The notes under the pieces were generated by a model, which saw nothing but the letters and a program-made list of their open reading frames with translations, was not told the DNA's origin and searched no databases. Source: Mycobacterium avium subsp. avium (lineage in GTDB: Bacteria > Actinomycetota > Actinomycetes > Mycobacteriales > Mycobacteriaceae). From it: a stretch of DNA of 64,000 bases. Below are positions 30,476 through 49,188 of this stretch, piece after piece. A program made the translations under genes and the position numbers. Each line of letters opens with the position of its first letter. The stretch's first letter is position 1. The stretch is from positions 1,364,001-1,428,000 of the forward strand of contig NZ_CP046507.1 in assembly GCF_009741445.1 (NCBI RefSeq), written 5' to 3'.

Positions 30476-32961
30476 TGCGCGTTCCGTACAGCTGGTTGCG
30501 CGAGGTCGTGGCCGCCGGGGCGCCGGACTGGGACGTCGCCCCCGCCGAGCTGGAACAGACCCTGATCCGCATCGGCCACGAGGTCGAAGAGGTCATCGAG
30601 CTGGGGCCGGTGGACGGCCCGCTGACCGTCGGCCGGGTCACCGACATCGAAGAGCTGACCGGCTTCAAGAAGCCGATCCAGTTCTGCCATGTCGACGTCG
30701 GCGACGACGTTGACCGTGAAATCGTCTGCGGCGCAACAAATTTCGTAGCAGGGGACCTGGTGGTGGTGGCGTTGCCCGGCACCACGCTGCCGGGCGGGTT
30801 CGCCATCACCGCGCGCAAAACCTACGGCCGCAATTCGGACGGAATGATCTGCTCGGCGGCCGAACTCGGCCTGGGCGCCGACCATTCCGGGATCCTGGTG
30901 CTGCCGCCGGGCACCGCCGAACCGGGCGCCGACGGCGCCGCGGTGCTGGGACTCGACGACGTGATCTTCCACCTGGCGATCACCCCCGACCGCGGCTACT
31001 GCATGTCGTTGCGCGGCCTGGCGCGCGAGATCGCCTGCGCCTACGACCTGGAATTCGTCGACCCCGCGGATGTCAAGCCGCTGCCGGTCGACGGCGAGGC
31101 CTGGCCGCTGACGGTGCAGCCCGACACCGGGGTGCGGCGGTTCGCGCTGCGCCCGGTCACCGGCATCGACCCGGCGGCGGTATCGCCGTGGTGGCTGCAG
31201 CGCCGGCTGTTGCTGTCGGGCATCCGCGCCACCTCGCCGGCGGTCGATGTGACCAACTACGTGATGCTCGAGCTCGGCCACCCCATGCACGCCCACGACC
31301 GCAACCGGATCAGCGGCGGGCTCGGCGTGCGCTTCGCCCGGCCCGGCGAGACCGTCGTCACCCTCGACGACATCGAGCGCAAGCTCGAACCCGTCGACGT
31401 CCTGATCGTCGACGACGCGGCGACCGCGGCGATCGGCGGCGTGATGGGCGCGGCCAGCACCGAGGTGCGCGCCGATTCCACCGACGTGCTGCTCGAGGCC
31501 GCGGTGTGGGACCCGGCCGCGGTGTCGCGCACCCAGCGCAGGTTGCACCTGCCCAGCGAAGCCGCCCGCCGCTACGAGCGCGGGGTGGATCCGGCGATCT
31601 CGGTGGCCGCGCTGGACCGGTGCGCCGCGCTGCTCGCCGGCATCGCCGGCGGCACGGTGTCGGAGGCGTTGACCGATTGGCGCGGCGAGCCGGCGTGCGA
31701 CGGCTGGTCACCGCCGGCCATCCAGATGCCCGCCGACCTGCCCGACCGCCTCGCCGGGGTCACCTACCCGCCGGGCACCGCGGCCAAGCGGCTCGCCCAG
31801 ATCGGCGCCGCGGTCACCGCCGACGGCGGCACGTTGACGGTGGTCCCGCCCAGCTGGCGGCCCGACCTGCTGCAGCCGGCCGACCTGGTCGAGGAGGTGC
31901 TGCGGCTGGAGGGCCTCGAGGTGATCGGATCGGTGCTGCCGTCGGCGCCGGGCGGCCGCGGCCTGTCCGCCGCGCAGCGCCGCCGCCGCGCCATCGGGCG
32001 GTCGCTGGCCCAGTCCGGTTACGTCGAGATCCTGCCCACCCCGTTCCTGCCGGCGGGCGTGTTCGACGTGTGGGGACTGCCGGACGACGACCCGCGGCGC
32101 GTCACCACCCAGGTACTCAACCCGCTGGAGTCCGACCGCCCGCATCTGGCCACCACGCTGCTGCCCGCACTGCTGGAAGCCTTGGTGCGCAACGTGTCTC
32201 GCGGCCTGGTCGACGTCTCCCTCTACGCGCTGGCGCAGGTGGTGCAGCCGACAGCGGAAACCCGTGCGGTGCAGTTCATTCCGGTCGACCGCCGGCCCAC
32301 CGACGCCGAGATCGCGGTCCTGGACGCGTCGTTGCCGCGGCAACCCCAGCACGTCGCCGCGGTGCTGACCGGCCTGCGCGAACAACGCGGCCCGTGGGGG
32401 CCGGGCCGTCGCGCCGAGGCCGCCGACGCGTTCGAGGCGGTGCGCGTCATCGCCCGGGCCGCCGGCGTGGACGTGCGGTTGCGCGCCGCGCAGCAGCTGC
32501 CGTGGCATCCGGGCCGATGCGCCGAGGTGCTCGTCGGCGACACCCCGGTGGGGTACGCCGGCCAGCTGCATCCGGCGGTGGTCGAACGCGCCGGCCTGCC
32601 CAGGGGCACCTGCGCGCTGGAACTCGACCTGGACGCGATACCCCTCGTCGCGACGCTGCCCGCCCCCCGCGTCTCGCCGTTCCCGGCGGTGTTTCAGGAC
32701 GTCAGCCTGGTGGTGGCCGCCGACGTGCCGGCCCAGGCGGTGGCCGACGCCGTCCGCGAGGGCGCCGGGGACCTGCTGGAAGACCTGCAGTTGTTCGATG
32801 TTTTCACCGGGCCGCAGCTCGGCGAGCACCGCAAGTCGCTGACCTTCGCACTGCGGTTCCGTGCGCCGGACCGGACCCTGACCGAGGATGACGCCACCGC
32901 GGCCCGCGACGCCGCGGTGCGCCGGGCCGCCGAGGCGGTCGGCGCCGAGCTGCGCACCTAG
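30475..32961 (+). CDS. pheT: Phenylalanyl-tRNA synthetase beta subunit
   Basis: An 828-residue beta subunit. Domain order: N-terminal B1, tRNA-binding EMAP-like domain (about 40-150, FCHVDVGDD...[14 protein letters not shown]), B3/B4 editing region (about 210-390, with [12 protein letters not shown]), B5 (about 410-480), the catalytic-like B6/B7 core ([13 protein letters not shown]...), and a C-terminal anticodon-binding FDX-ACB domain (about 735-828, [18 protein letters not shown]). It is followed by the arg operon promoter after 47 bp. In M. tuberculosis PE_PGRS30 lies in that gap; it is absent here. Confidence 0.97.
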
Positions 32962-32972
32962 ATGGAATGGAT

Positions 32973-35259
<2,287 letters not shown>

Positions 35260-35263
<4 letters not shown>

Positions 35264-36147
35264 CGCCCTCGACCGAAGCGCTGCCCACCGCGGTCAAGGC
35301 GCAGGTGCTGGCCGAAGCGCTGCCCTGGCTCAAGCAGCTGCACGGCAAGATTGTGGTGGTCAAGTACGGCGGCAACGCCATGACCGACGACACCCTGCGG
35401 CGCGCCTTCGCCGCCGACATGGCGTTCCTGCGCAACTGCGGCATCCACCCCGTCGTCGTGCACGGCGGCGGGCCGCAGATCACCGCGATGCTGCGCCGGC
35501 TAGGCATCCCTGGCGACTTCAAGGGCGGATTCCGGGTCACCACACCGGAAGTGCTCGACGTGGCGCGGATGGTGCTGTTCGGCCAGGTCGGCCGCGAACT
35601 GGTCAACCTGATCAACGCGCACGGCCCGTACGCGGTCGGCATCACCGGCGAGGACGCCCAGCTGTTCACCGCCGTGCGGCGCAGCGTCACCGTGGACGGC
35701 GTGACCACCGACATCGGCCTGGTGGGCGACGTGGAGCGGGTCAACGCCGCTGCGGTGCTGGATTTGATTGCGGCGCGGCGCATTCCGGTGGTGTCGACGC
35801 TGGCCCCGGACGCCGAAGGGGTGGTGCACAACATCAACGCCGACACCGCGGCGGCGGCGCTGGCCGAAGCCCTGGGCGCCGAGAAGCTGCTGATGCTCAC
35901 CGATGTCGAGGGCCTGTACACCAGCTGGCCCAACCGTGATTCGCTGGTCAGCGAGATCGACACGGCCACACTGTCCCAACTGCTACCCACGCTGGAGGCG
36001 GGCATGATCCCCAAGGTCGAGGCGTGTCTGCGGGCGGTGTCCGCGGGCGTGCCCAGCGCGCACGTCATCGACGGGCGGGTCGAACACTGTGTGCTGGTGG
36101 AGCTTTTCACCGACGCGGGCACCGGCACCAAGGTGGTGAGCTCGTGA
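35260..36147 (+). CDS. argB: Acetylglutamate kinase
   Basis: Phosphorylates N-acetylglutamate, the usual arginine feedback point. Length 295. The amino acid kinase fold shows [12 protein letters not shown] (ATP phosphate loop), VVHGGGPQI (substrate), [20 protein letters not shown] and LTDVEGLY. The C-terminal segment [17 protein letters not shown] is typical of the arginine-sensitive hexameric class. It overlaps the argJ stop by four bases and is followed by a 94-bp spacer that holds an inverted repeat. Confidence 0.97.
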
Positions 36148-36168
36148 CGAAGGGTGCCTTGCCAGCCG

Positions 36169-38888
<2,720 letters not shown>

Positions 38889-38915
38889 AGCGGTTCAACT
38901 TAAGGAGATTGGTTC

Positions 38916-41565
<2,650 letters not shown>

Positions 41566-41575
41566 GATGGCTTCG

Positions 41576-41610
41576 ATTTACCTGCCGGTAAATTGCAACC
41601 GGACTAGACT
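41576..41610 (+). promoter_or_regulatory. Candidate operator and promoter of the PKS locus (upstream of pks10-like)
   Basis: ATTTACC-TGCC-GGTAAAT (41576-41593) is an 18-bp dyad with perfect seven-base arms, typical of a TetR-like operator. TAGACT (41605-41610) fits a mycobacterial -10, so the dyad would cover the -35 region. The type III PKS gene starts 63 bp further on. No regulator gene is next to the cluster. Confidence 0.6.
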
Positions 41611-41673
41611 TCCCGCTCGAGCGATGCGGCTGAACCTGTCAGCCCGACCGGTCGTGATCAAGGGGTGGGTGCA

Positions 41674-42735
41674 ATGAGCGTCATCGCCGGCGTGTTCGGT
41701 GCGCTGCCGCCGCACCGCTATCCGCAGCGTGAGCTCACCGACTTCTTCGTCAGCATCCCCGAATTCGAAGGCTACGAGGACATCGTTCGGCAGCTGCATG
41801 CCAGCGCCAAGGTCGGCAGCCGCCATCTGGTGCTGCCGCTCGAGCAATACCCCACGCTGACCGACTTCGGCGTGGCCAACCGGATCTTCATCGAACACGC
41901 GGTGACCCTGGGCTGCGCGGCGCTGTCCGGCGCACTCGACGAGGCCGGCCTGAAACCCGAAGACCTCGACGTGCTGATCACCACCACGGTCACCGGTCTG
42001 GCGGTGCCCTCGGTGGACGCCCGGATCGCCGCGCGGCTCGGTCTGCGCGACGACGTGCGCCGGGTGCCGCTGTTCGGGCTCGGCTGCGTGGCCGGCGCCG
42101 CCGGGGTGGCCCGCATGCACGACTACCTGCGCGGCGCACCGGACGCCGTCGCCGCCCTGGTCTCGGTCGAGCTGTGCTCGCTGACCTACCCCGGCTACAA
42201 GCCGTCGCTGGCCGGGCTGGTCGGCAGCGCCCTGTTCGCCGACGGCGCCGGGGCCGTGGTGGCGGTGGGCGAGCGGCGCGCCGAGCAGCTCGACGCCGCC
42301 GGCCCCAGCGTCCTGGATTCGCGCAGCCACCTGTATCCGGATTCGCTGCGCACCATGGGCTACGACGTGGGCGCGACGGGATTCGAGCTGGTGCTGTCCA
42401 AGGACGTCGCGGCCGTCGTCGAGCAGTACATCGAGGACGACGTCACCGGATTCCTCGGGGCGCACGGCCTGACCACCAACGACATCGGCGCCTTCGTCAG
42501 CCATCCGGGCGGGCCCAAGGTGATCGAGGCGATCAACGCCGCCCTGGGCCTGCCGCCGGAGGCGCTGGAACTGACCTGGCGGTCACTCGGCGAGATCGGC
42601 AACCTGTCGTCGGCGTCGGTGCTGCACGTGCTGCGCGACACCCTCGCCAAGCCGCCGCCGAGCGACAGCCCCGGCCTGATGCTCGCGATGGGTCCGGGTT
42701 TCTGCTCCGAACTGGTGTTGTTGCGTTGGCACTGA
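41674..42735 (+). CDS. pks10: Type III polyketide synthase, Pks10-like
   Basis: Chalcone synthase-fold homodimeric enzyme, 353 residues, that extends an acyl-CoA starter with malonyl-CoA and cyclises the product, giving alkylpyrones or alkylresorcinol-like compounds in this family. The catalytic triad is complete: Cys138 in GLGCVAG, His277 in FVSHPGG, Asn310 in EIGNLSS. The start is ATG 41674 with AAGGGGTGGG upstream. It leads the type I PKS genes on the same strand (59 bp to the next). M. tuberculosis Pks10 is the same length and highly similar as I remember it. No membrane segments. Confidence 0.94.
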   Translation: MSVIAGVFGALPPHRYPQRELTDFFVSIPEFEGYEDIVRQLHASAKVGSRHLVLPLEQYPTLTDFGVANRIFIEHAVTLGCAALSGALDEAGLKPEDLDVLITTTVTGLAVPSVDARIAARLGLRDDVRRVPLFGLGCVAGAAGVARMHDYLRGAPDAVAALVSVELCSLTYPGYKPSLAGLVGSALFADGAGAVVAVGERRAEQLDAAGPSVLDSRSHLYPDSLRTMGYDVGATGFELVLSKDVAAVVEQYIEDDVTGFLGAHGLTTNDIGAFVSHPGGPKVIEAINAALGLPPEALELTWRSLGEIGNLSSASVLHVLRDTLAKPPPSDSPGLMLAMGPGFCSELVLLRWH

Positions 42736-42794
42736 CCCTCGCCCGTGCACGAATGCGGAAGTATCGCTGTGAGTGACACCCGAGGCCGCCTCCG

Positions 42795-45700
42795 ATGAGC
42801 GGCGACACCGAGGAACTGGTCCGGGCGCTGCGCCAGTCGCTGAAGGAGAACGAGCGGCTCAAGCGCGAGAACCGCCGGTACCTGGTCGCGGCGACCGAAC
42901 CCGTGGCCGTGGTGGGCATGGGTTGCCGCTACCCGGGCGGCGTGGATTCCCCCGAGGCGTTGTGGGAGATGGTGGTCGAGGGCCGCGACGTCGTCTCGGA
43001 GTTTCCCGCCGATCGCGGCTGGGACCTGGCCGGGCTGTTCGACGCCGATCCCGACGCGGTCGGCAAGTCGTACTGCCGGTGCGGCGGATTCCTCACCGGC
43101 GTGGGCGATTTCGATGCCGCGTTCTTCGGGATCGCACCCAGTGAGGCGCTGGCGATGGACCCCCAGCAGCGGCTGCTGCTCGAGGTGTGCTGGGAAGCGT
43201 TGGAGCGGGCCGGAATTGACCCCGCCACGCTGCGCGGATCGGCGACCGGGGTGTTCGCCGGGATATTCCACGGCTCCTACGGCGGCCAGGGTCGGGTGCC
43301 CGGAAACCTGGAGCGATACGGCCTGCGCGGCTCGACGCTGAGCGTGGCCTCGGGGCGGGTGGCCTACGCGCTGGGCCTGGAAGGCCCGGCGGTGTCGGTC
43401 GACACCGCGTGTTCGTCGTCGTTGGTGGCGCTGCACCTGGCGGCGCAGTCGCTGCGCTCCGGCGAATGCGACCTGGCGCTGGCCGGCGGGGTGACGGTGA
43501 TGGCCACCCCGGCGATGTTCATCGAGTTCAGCCGGCAGCGGGCGCTGGCCGCCGACGGCCGCTGCAAGGCCTACGCGGGCGCCGCGGACGGCACCGGCTT
43601 CTCCGAAGGCGTCGGGGTGCTGGTGCTGGAGCGGCTGAGCGATGCACGGCGACTGGGACATTCGGTGCTCGCGGTGCTGCGCGGCTCCGCGGTCAACCAG
43701 GACGGCGCGTCCAACGGCCTGGCCACCCCCAACGGTCCGTCGCAGCAGCGGGTGATCCGGGCGGCGCTGGCCAACGCCCGGCTCGGCGCGGCCGACGTGG
43801 ACCTGGTCGAAGGGCATGGGACGGGCACCATGCTGGGCGATCCCATTGAGGCCCAAGCGCTGTTGGCGACCTACGGCCAGGACCGCCCGGTCGACGAACC
43901 GCTGTGGTTGGGGTCGATCAAATCCAACATGGGTCACACCTCGGCCGCGGCCGGCGCCGGCGGGGTGATCAAGATGGTCCAGGCGATTCGGCACGGGGTG
44001 ATGCCCAAGACCCTGCACGTGGACGAGCCGACGCCGCAGGTGGATTGGTCGGCCGGGGCGGTGTCGCTGCTCACCGAGGCGCGGCCCTGGCCGGCGCGGG
44101 ATCGGCCGCGCCGCGCGGGCGTCTCGTCGTTCGGCATCAGCGGCACCAACGCGCACGTCATCGTCGAGCAGTATGAGCCGGAAACCGTTGCGCCCCAAGG
44201 GGGTGACGTGGTGGTGCCGTGGGTGCTCTCGGCGCGCTCGGCCGAGGCGTTGACGAACCAGGCGGCGCGGCTGCTGGCGCGGGTGAAGGCCGATCCCGGC
44301 GTGCGGGTGCTGGACGTGGGCTGGTCGCTGGTGTCGACGCGGTCGCGGTTCGAGCACCGGGCGGTGATCGTCGGCGCCGACGGCGCGCAGCTGCTGCGCC
44401 GGCTGGCCGACCTGGCGGGCGGGCAGCCGGGGGCGGGCGTGGTGACCGGCCGGGCCCAGCCGGTGGGCAAGACGGTGTTCGTGTTCCCCGGCCAGGGCTC
44501 GCAATGGCCCGGCATGGGCGCTCAATTGCTGGACCGCTCAACGGTATTCGCCGAACACATGCATCGGTGCGCGCGGGCGCTGGCCGAGCACGTCGACTGG
44601 TCGCTGATCGACGTCATCCGCGGGGCACCGGGCGCGCCCGGGCTGGACCGGGTGGACGTGGTGCAGCCGGCGCTGTGGGCGGTGATGGTGTCGCTGGCCG
44701 AGTTGTGGCGTTCGGTGGGCGTGGTTCCCGACGCCGTGATCGGTCACTCCCAGGGCGAGATCGCGGCGGCCTGTGTGGCCGGGGCGCTGTCGCTGCAGGA
44801 CGCCGCGCGGGTGGTGGCGCTGCGCAGCCGGCTGCTGGTGCGGCTGTCGGGCCGCGGCGGCATGGTCTCGCTGGCCTGCGGACGCTCGCGCGCCGAGCAG
44901 CTGATCGCCCCCTGGGGTGAGCGATTGAATATCGCCACTGTCAACGGGATTTCGGCGGTGGTGGTGTCCGGCGAGGTGGATGCCCTGACGGAACTGCTGG
45001 ACCGGTGCGCGGCCGACGACATCCGTGCCCGCCGGATCGACGTGGACTACGCCTCGCATTCGGTTCAGGTGGAGGAAATTCGCGATTCGCTCGCCGAGGC
45101 GCTGCGCGGTATCGCGCCGCGGTCGTCGGCGGTGGCGTTCTTCTCCACGGTCACCGGCGAGCTGATGGACACCGCCGCGCTGGACGGCGACTACTGGTTC
45201 CGCAGCATCCGGCAGACGGTGCAATTCGAGCGGGCGGTGCGCGGCGCCGCCGAAGCGGGCTATCGGGCGTTCATCGAGTGCAGCCCGCATCCGGTGCTGA
45301 CGGCCGCCATCGAAGAAACCATGCCCGACGGCGGTCAGGGCTGCGTCATCCCGTCGCTGGGCCGCGACGACGGCGCACCGGACCGGTTCTGGCTCTCGGC
45401 CGGCCAGGCGTTCGTGTCGGGCGTGGTCGTGGACTGGTGCGCGACGCTGGACGGGCTGGGCGGCCGCCGCGTCGACCTGCCGACGTACGGGTTTGTGCGG
45501 CAACACTTTTGGCTTCCCGGCGGGTCGACGGGATCCTCCGACGTCGCCGCCCTGGGGCTGCGCGGCGCCGAGCACGGGCTGCTCGGCGCGGTGCTGCCGC
45601 GGCCCGATTCCGGGGGTGTGGTGCTGACCGGCCGGCTGTCGACGTCCGCGCAGGCGTGGCTGGCCGATCATGCGGTGGGCGACACGGTGTTGTTTCCCGG

Positions 45701-48700
45701 GGCGGGGTTCGTCGAGTTGGCCATCCGGGCCGGCGACGAGGTTGGCTGCGGCGTGATCGACGAGCTGACGTTGTCGGCCCCGTTGCCGCTGCCCGCGTCC
45801 GGTGGTGTGCGGCTGCAGCTGGTGGTCGGCGCGCCCGACGAGGCGGGACGCCGCCCGCTGTCGGTGTATTCGGCTGCTGCACACCAGGATTCGGAGTGGA
45901 TGCTGCACGCGGAGGGTGTGCTGCGGGCCGGGACGGTGACACCGGCCGGCGACCTGTCGATCTGGCCGCCGATCGGGGCGACCGCGGTCGACGTCACCGG
46001 CGGGTACGCCCGGCTCGCGCAGCGGGGCTACGAATACGGTCGGGCCTTCCGGGGTTTGCGGGCGATGTGGCAGCGCGGCGACGAGATCTTCGCCGAGGTC
46101 TCCCTGCCCGACGACGCCGCCGCCGGTGACGATTTCGGCGTCCATCCGGTGTTGCTGGACGCCGCGCTGCACGCGCTCGGTGTGGCGGGCGAGAAGGACC
46201 AGACCGTGTTGCCGTTCGCCTGGCAGGGGGTGGCGTTGCACGCCTCGGGCGCGGCGCGGGCGCGGGTCCGGATCGCCCCGGCCGGGGCCGGCGCGGTGTC
46301 GGTGGAATTGGCCGACGGCGCGGGCCTGCCGGTGCTGTCGGTGCGGTCGGTGACGATGCGCCCGGTCTCGCCGGGGCAGCTGAGCGCGGCGATGGGCACC
46401 GCGCAGCCCTCCGGGCTGCTCGACGTGATCTGGTCGCCGATCGCACTGGGCGGCAACGATCTTGGTGACGAGGTCACGCTGTGGGAGCCGGGCGAACACG
46501 GCGGCGACGTGGTGAAGTCGGTGCACGCGGCGGTCACCGAGACGCTGGCGGTGCTGCAATCCTGGTTGGACGGTGAGGGCGCCGGGGTGCTGGCCGTGCA
46601 GACCCACGGGGCCGTGGCCCTGGCCGGGGAGGACGTTTCGGACCTGGCCGGTGCGGCGGTGTGGGGCCTGGTGCGGTCGGCGCAGGCCGAGCATCCGGGC
46701 CGCCTGGTGCTGATCGACTCCGACGGATCCCTGGACGCCAGGGCGGTAATCCCTTGCGGCGAGCCACAAGTGGTGGTTCGCCAGGGTGTGGCCCATGCGG
46801 CCCGGCTGCGGCCGGCGCGGGCCGGCGCGACGCTCGGGCTGCCGTCCGGGGCGTGGCGGTTGGACGCCGGCGGCGAGGGCACGCTGGGGGACCTGGTGGT
46901 CAGCCGGTGCCCGCGAACGGAATTGGCGGACGGGCAGGTGCGGGTCGCGGTGGCCGCGGTCGGGGTCAACTTCCGGGATGTGCTGGTGGCCCTGGGCATG
47001 TATCCCGGCGGCGGCCGGCTGGGCGCCGAAGGCGCCGGCGTGGTCGTGGAGGTGGGGCCCGCGGTGACCGGCCTGGCCGTCGGTGACCCGGTGATGGGGC
47101 TGCTGGGGGTGGTCGGGTCCGAAGCGGTGGTGGATCAGCGATTGCTGACTGCCGTGCCGCCGGGTCTGTCGCTGGTGGCGGCGGCGGGCGTGCCGGTGGT
47201 GTTCCTGACGGCGCTTTACGGGTTGTCGGTGCTGGCCGGGCTGCGGCCCGGCGAGCGGGTGCTGGTGCACACCGCCACCGGCGGAGTGGGCATGGCCGCG
47301 GTGCAACTGGCCCGCCACTACGGCGCCGAAGTCTTCGCTACCGCCAGCCGCGGCAAGTGGGACACCTTGCGCGCGATGGGATTCGACGACGACCACATCG
47401 GCGATTCGCGGAGCCCGGACTTCGAGCAGAAGTTCCTCGCGGCCACCGGCGGGGCCGGGGTCGACGTCGTGCTCAACTCGCTGGCCGGCGAGTTCACCGA
47501 CGCGTCGCTGCGGCTGCTGGCCCCCGGCGGGCGGTTCATCGAGATGGGCAAGACCGACGTGCGTGACCCGGACGTCGTCGCGCAGCGGTATCGCGGGGCG
47601 CGCTATCGGGCGTTCGATCTGATGGAGGCCTGCCCCGACCGCACCGCGGCGATGCTGGCCGAAATCGTGGGACTGCTGCGAGCGGGTGTGCTGACACCGT
47701 TGCCGCTCAAGACATTCGACGTGCGCTGCGCGTCGGCGGCCTACCGGTATGTCAGCCAGGCCCGCCACATCGGCAAGGTGGTACTGACCGTGCCGTCCGG
47801 GCCCGGCGAGGTGCTCAGCGGGTGCGGGGGCGGGCTGGCGCAGTCCACCGTGCTGATCACCGGCGGCACCGGGATGGCCGGTTCGGCGCTGGCCCGCCAT
47901 CTCGTCGACCGCTACCGGGTGGGCCATGTGGCGCTGGTCAGCCGCACCGGCGCGCAGGCCGCCGGAGCCGCCGAGTTGGTGGACGAGCTGAAGCGGGCGG
48001 GCGCGTCGGCGTCGGTGCTGGCCTGTGACGTCGCCGATCGCGACGCGGTGGCCACCATGCTGGCCGGGCTACCCGCGGGCTATCCGCTGCGCGGGATCGT
48101 GCACGCCGCCGGGATCCTCGACGACGGGCTGCTGTCCTCGCTGACCCCGGACCGGGTGGATGCGGTGCTGCGGGCCAAGGTGGACGGCGCCTGGAACCTG
48201 CACGAGCTGACCAAGGACCTGGATTTGTCGGCGTTCGTGGTGTTTTCGTCGATGGCCGGGATCGTGGGCACGCCCGGTCAGGCCAACTACGCGGCGGCCA
48301 ACAGCTTCCTGGACGGGCTGGTCGCCCACCGGCGCGCCGACGGGCTCGCCGGCCTGTCGCTGGCGTGGGGGCTGTGGGAACAGGCCTCGGCGATGACCGC
48401 CCACCTCGGCGATCGGGACAAGGCCCGGATGAGCCGGATCGGGCTGGCGCCGTTGTCCACCGAACAGGCGCTGGCGGCGTTCGACGCCGCCATGCTGGTC
48501 GAGACGCCGGTGCTGGTGGCGGCCCGGCTGGACCGTGCCGCGCTGTCGGAGAACATCGCCGCGCTGCCCCCGCTGTTGCGCGAGCTGGCCGCCGGCCCCA
48601 CCCGCCGCGTCATCGACGACGCGGACGTCACCGCGTCGATGAGCGGGCTTGCCGCGCGGCTGCACGGCCTGAGTCCCGAGGCGCGCCGGCGCGAGCTGGT

Positions 48701-49169
48701 CGACCTGGTGTGCGGCAACGCGGCGATGGTGCTCGGGGTGCCCAACCCGGCGGACATCAACGCCGGCCGGGCGTTCCAGGACCTCGGGTTCGACTCGCTG
48801 ACCGCGGTCGAACTGCGCAACAGGCTGAAAAACGCTACCGGGCTTACCCTTTCGCCAACACTGATCTTCGACTATCCGACACCGGTGGTGCTGGCCGAGC
48901 ACCTCGACTCCCGGCTGGCCGGCTCCGGCGGCGACGACCAGCCCGACCTGATGGGTCGCTTCAACGACATCACCCGCGAGCTGCAGGCGCTGCTGGGCGC
49001 GCCCCACTGGAATTCCGACGACAAGGCGGTGCTGCGGGCCCGCATCCACGGCCTGCTGGGCGCGCTTCCGGCCGGTGACGGGCCCGATTCCGCACCGCTC
49101 GATGAAGACCTGGAAGCCGCCACCGAGAGCCAACTCTTTGCGATCCTCGATGAAGAACTCGGCCGCTGA
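42795..49169 (+). CDS. pks7: Type I modular PKS, fully reducing, methylmalonyl-type AT (Pks7-like)
   Basis: A 2124-residue single module. Order: N-terminal docking coiled coil (1-30, [19 protein letters not shown]); KS about 36-460 with Cys206 in DTACSSS plus GHGTGT and SNMGHTS histidines; AT about 558-870 with GHSQGE and YASH, the methylmalonyl signature; DH about 925-1185 with [14 protein letters not shown] about 1355-1665 with [14 protein letters not shown] about 1684-1875 with GGTGMAG and an LDD segment (B-type); ACP about 1955-2040 with LGFDSL. It ends in a docking tail, [14 protein letters not shown]. It should add one fully reduced methyl-branched C3 unit. No thioesterase. It is 19 bp before the next PKS gene. 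Confidence 0.93.
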   Translation: MSGDTEELVRALRQSLKENERLKRENRRYLVAATEPVAVVGMGCRYPGGVDSPEALWEMVVEGRDVVSEFPADRGWDLAGLFDADPDAVGKSYCRCGGFLTGVGDFDAAFFGIAPSEALAMDPQQRLLLEVCWEALERAGIDPATLRGSATGVFAGIFHGSYGGQGRVPGNLERYGLRGSTLSVASGRVAYALGLEGPAVSVDTACSSSLVALHLAAQSLRSGECDLALAGGVTVMATPAMFIEFSRQRALAADGRCKAYAGAADGTGFSEGVGVLVLERLSDARRLGHSVLAVLRGSAVNQDGASNGLATPNGPSQQRVIRAALANARLGAADVDLVEGHGTGTMLGDPIEAQALLATYGQDRPVDEPLWLGSIKSNMGHTSAAAGAGGVIKMVQAIRHGVMPKTLHVDEPTPQVDWSAGAVSLLTEARPWPARDRPRRAGVSSFGISGTNAHVIVEQYEPETVAPQGGDVVVPWVLSARSAEALTNQAARLLARVKADPGVRVLDVGWSLVSTRSRFEHRAVIVGADGAQLLRRLADLAGGQPGAGVVTGRAQPVGKTVFVFPGQGSQWPGMGAQLLDRSTVFAEHMHRCARALAEHVDWSLIDVIRGAPGAPGLDRVDVVQPALWAVMVSLAELWRSVGVVPDAVIGHSQGEIAAACVAGALSLQDAARVVALRSRLLVRLSGRGGMVSLACGRSRAEQLIAPWGERLNIATVNGISAVVVSGEVDALTELLDRCAADDIRARRIDVDYASHSVQVEEIRDSLAEALRGIAPRSSAVAFFSTVTGELMDTAALDGDYWFRSIRQTVQFERAVRGAAEAGYRAFIECSPHPVLTAAIEETMPDGGQGCVIPSLGRDDGAPDRFWLSAGQAFVSGVVVDWCATLDGLGGRRVDLPTYGFVRQHFWLPGGSTGSSDVAALGLRGAEHGLLGAVLPRPDSGGVVLTGRLSTSAQAWLADHAVGDTVLFPGAGFVELAIRAGDEVGCGVIDELTLSAPLPLPASGGVRLQLVVGAPDEAGRRPLSVYSAAAHQDSEWMLHAEGVLRAGTVTPAGDLSIWPPIGATAVDVTGGYARLAQRGYEYGRAFRGLRAMWQRGDEIFAEVSLPDDAAAGDDFGVHPVLLDAALHALGVAGEKDQTVLPFAWQGVALHASGAARARVRIAPAGAGAVSVELADGAGLPVLSVRSVTMRPVSPGQLSAAMGTAQPSGLLDVIWSPIALGGNDLGDEVTLWEPGEHGGDVVKSVHAAVTETLAVLQSWLDGEGAGVLAVQTHGAVALAGEDVSDLAGAAVWGLVRSAQAEHPGRLVLIDSDGSLDARAVIPCGEPQVVVRQGVAHAARLRPARAGATLGLPSGAWRLDAGGEGTLGDLVVSRCPRTELADGQVRVAVAAVGVNFRDVLVALGMYPGGGRLGAEGAGVVVEVGPAVTGLAVGDPVMGLLGVVGSEAVVDQRLLTAVPPGLSLVAAAGVPVVFLTALYGLSVLAGLRPGERVLVHTATGGVGMAAVQLARHYGAEVFATASRGKWDTLRAMGFDDDHIGDSRSPDFEQKFLAATGGAGVDVVLNSLAGEFTDASLRLLAPGGRFIEMGKTDVRDPDVVAQRYRGARYRAFDLMEACPDRTAAMLAEIVGLLRAGVLTPLPLKTFDVRCASAAYRYVSQARHIGKVVLTVPSGPGEVLSGCGGGLAQSTVLITGGTGMAGSALARHLVDRYRVGHVALVSRTGAQAAGAAELVDELKRAGASASVLACDVADRDAVATMLAGLPAGYPLRGIVHAAGILDDGLLSSLTPDRVDAVLRAKVDGAWNLHELTKDLDLSAFVVFSSMAGIVGTPGQANYAAANSFLDGLVAHRRADGLAGLSLAWGLWEQASAMTAHLGDRDKARMSRIGLAPLSTEQALAAFDAAMLVETPVLVAARLDRAALSENIAALPPLLRELAAGPTRRVIDDADVTASMSGLAARLHGLSPEARRRELVDLVCGNAAMVLGVPNPADINAGRAFQDLGFDSLTAVELRNRLKNATGLTLSPTLIFDYPTPVVLAEHLDSRLAGSGGDDQPDLMGRFNDITRELQALLGAPHWNSDDKAVLRARIHGLLGALPAGDGPDSAPLDEDLEAATESQLFAILDEELGR
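48163..48265 (+). repeat. 103-bp identical KR segment, copy 1 (pks7-like)
   Basis: These 103 bases of the KR domain are identical to 54542-54644 in the pks8-like gene, silent positions included, while flanking sequence differs at many third positions. This points to a short gene-conversion tract or an inherited block kept identical. Confidence 0.8.
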
Positions 49170-49188
49170 CACCCCGCAAGGAGCGCCG

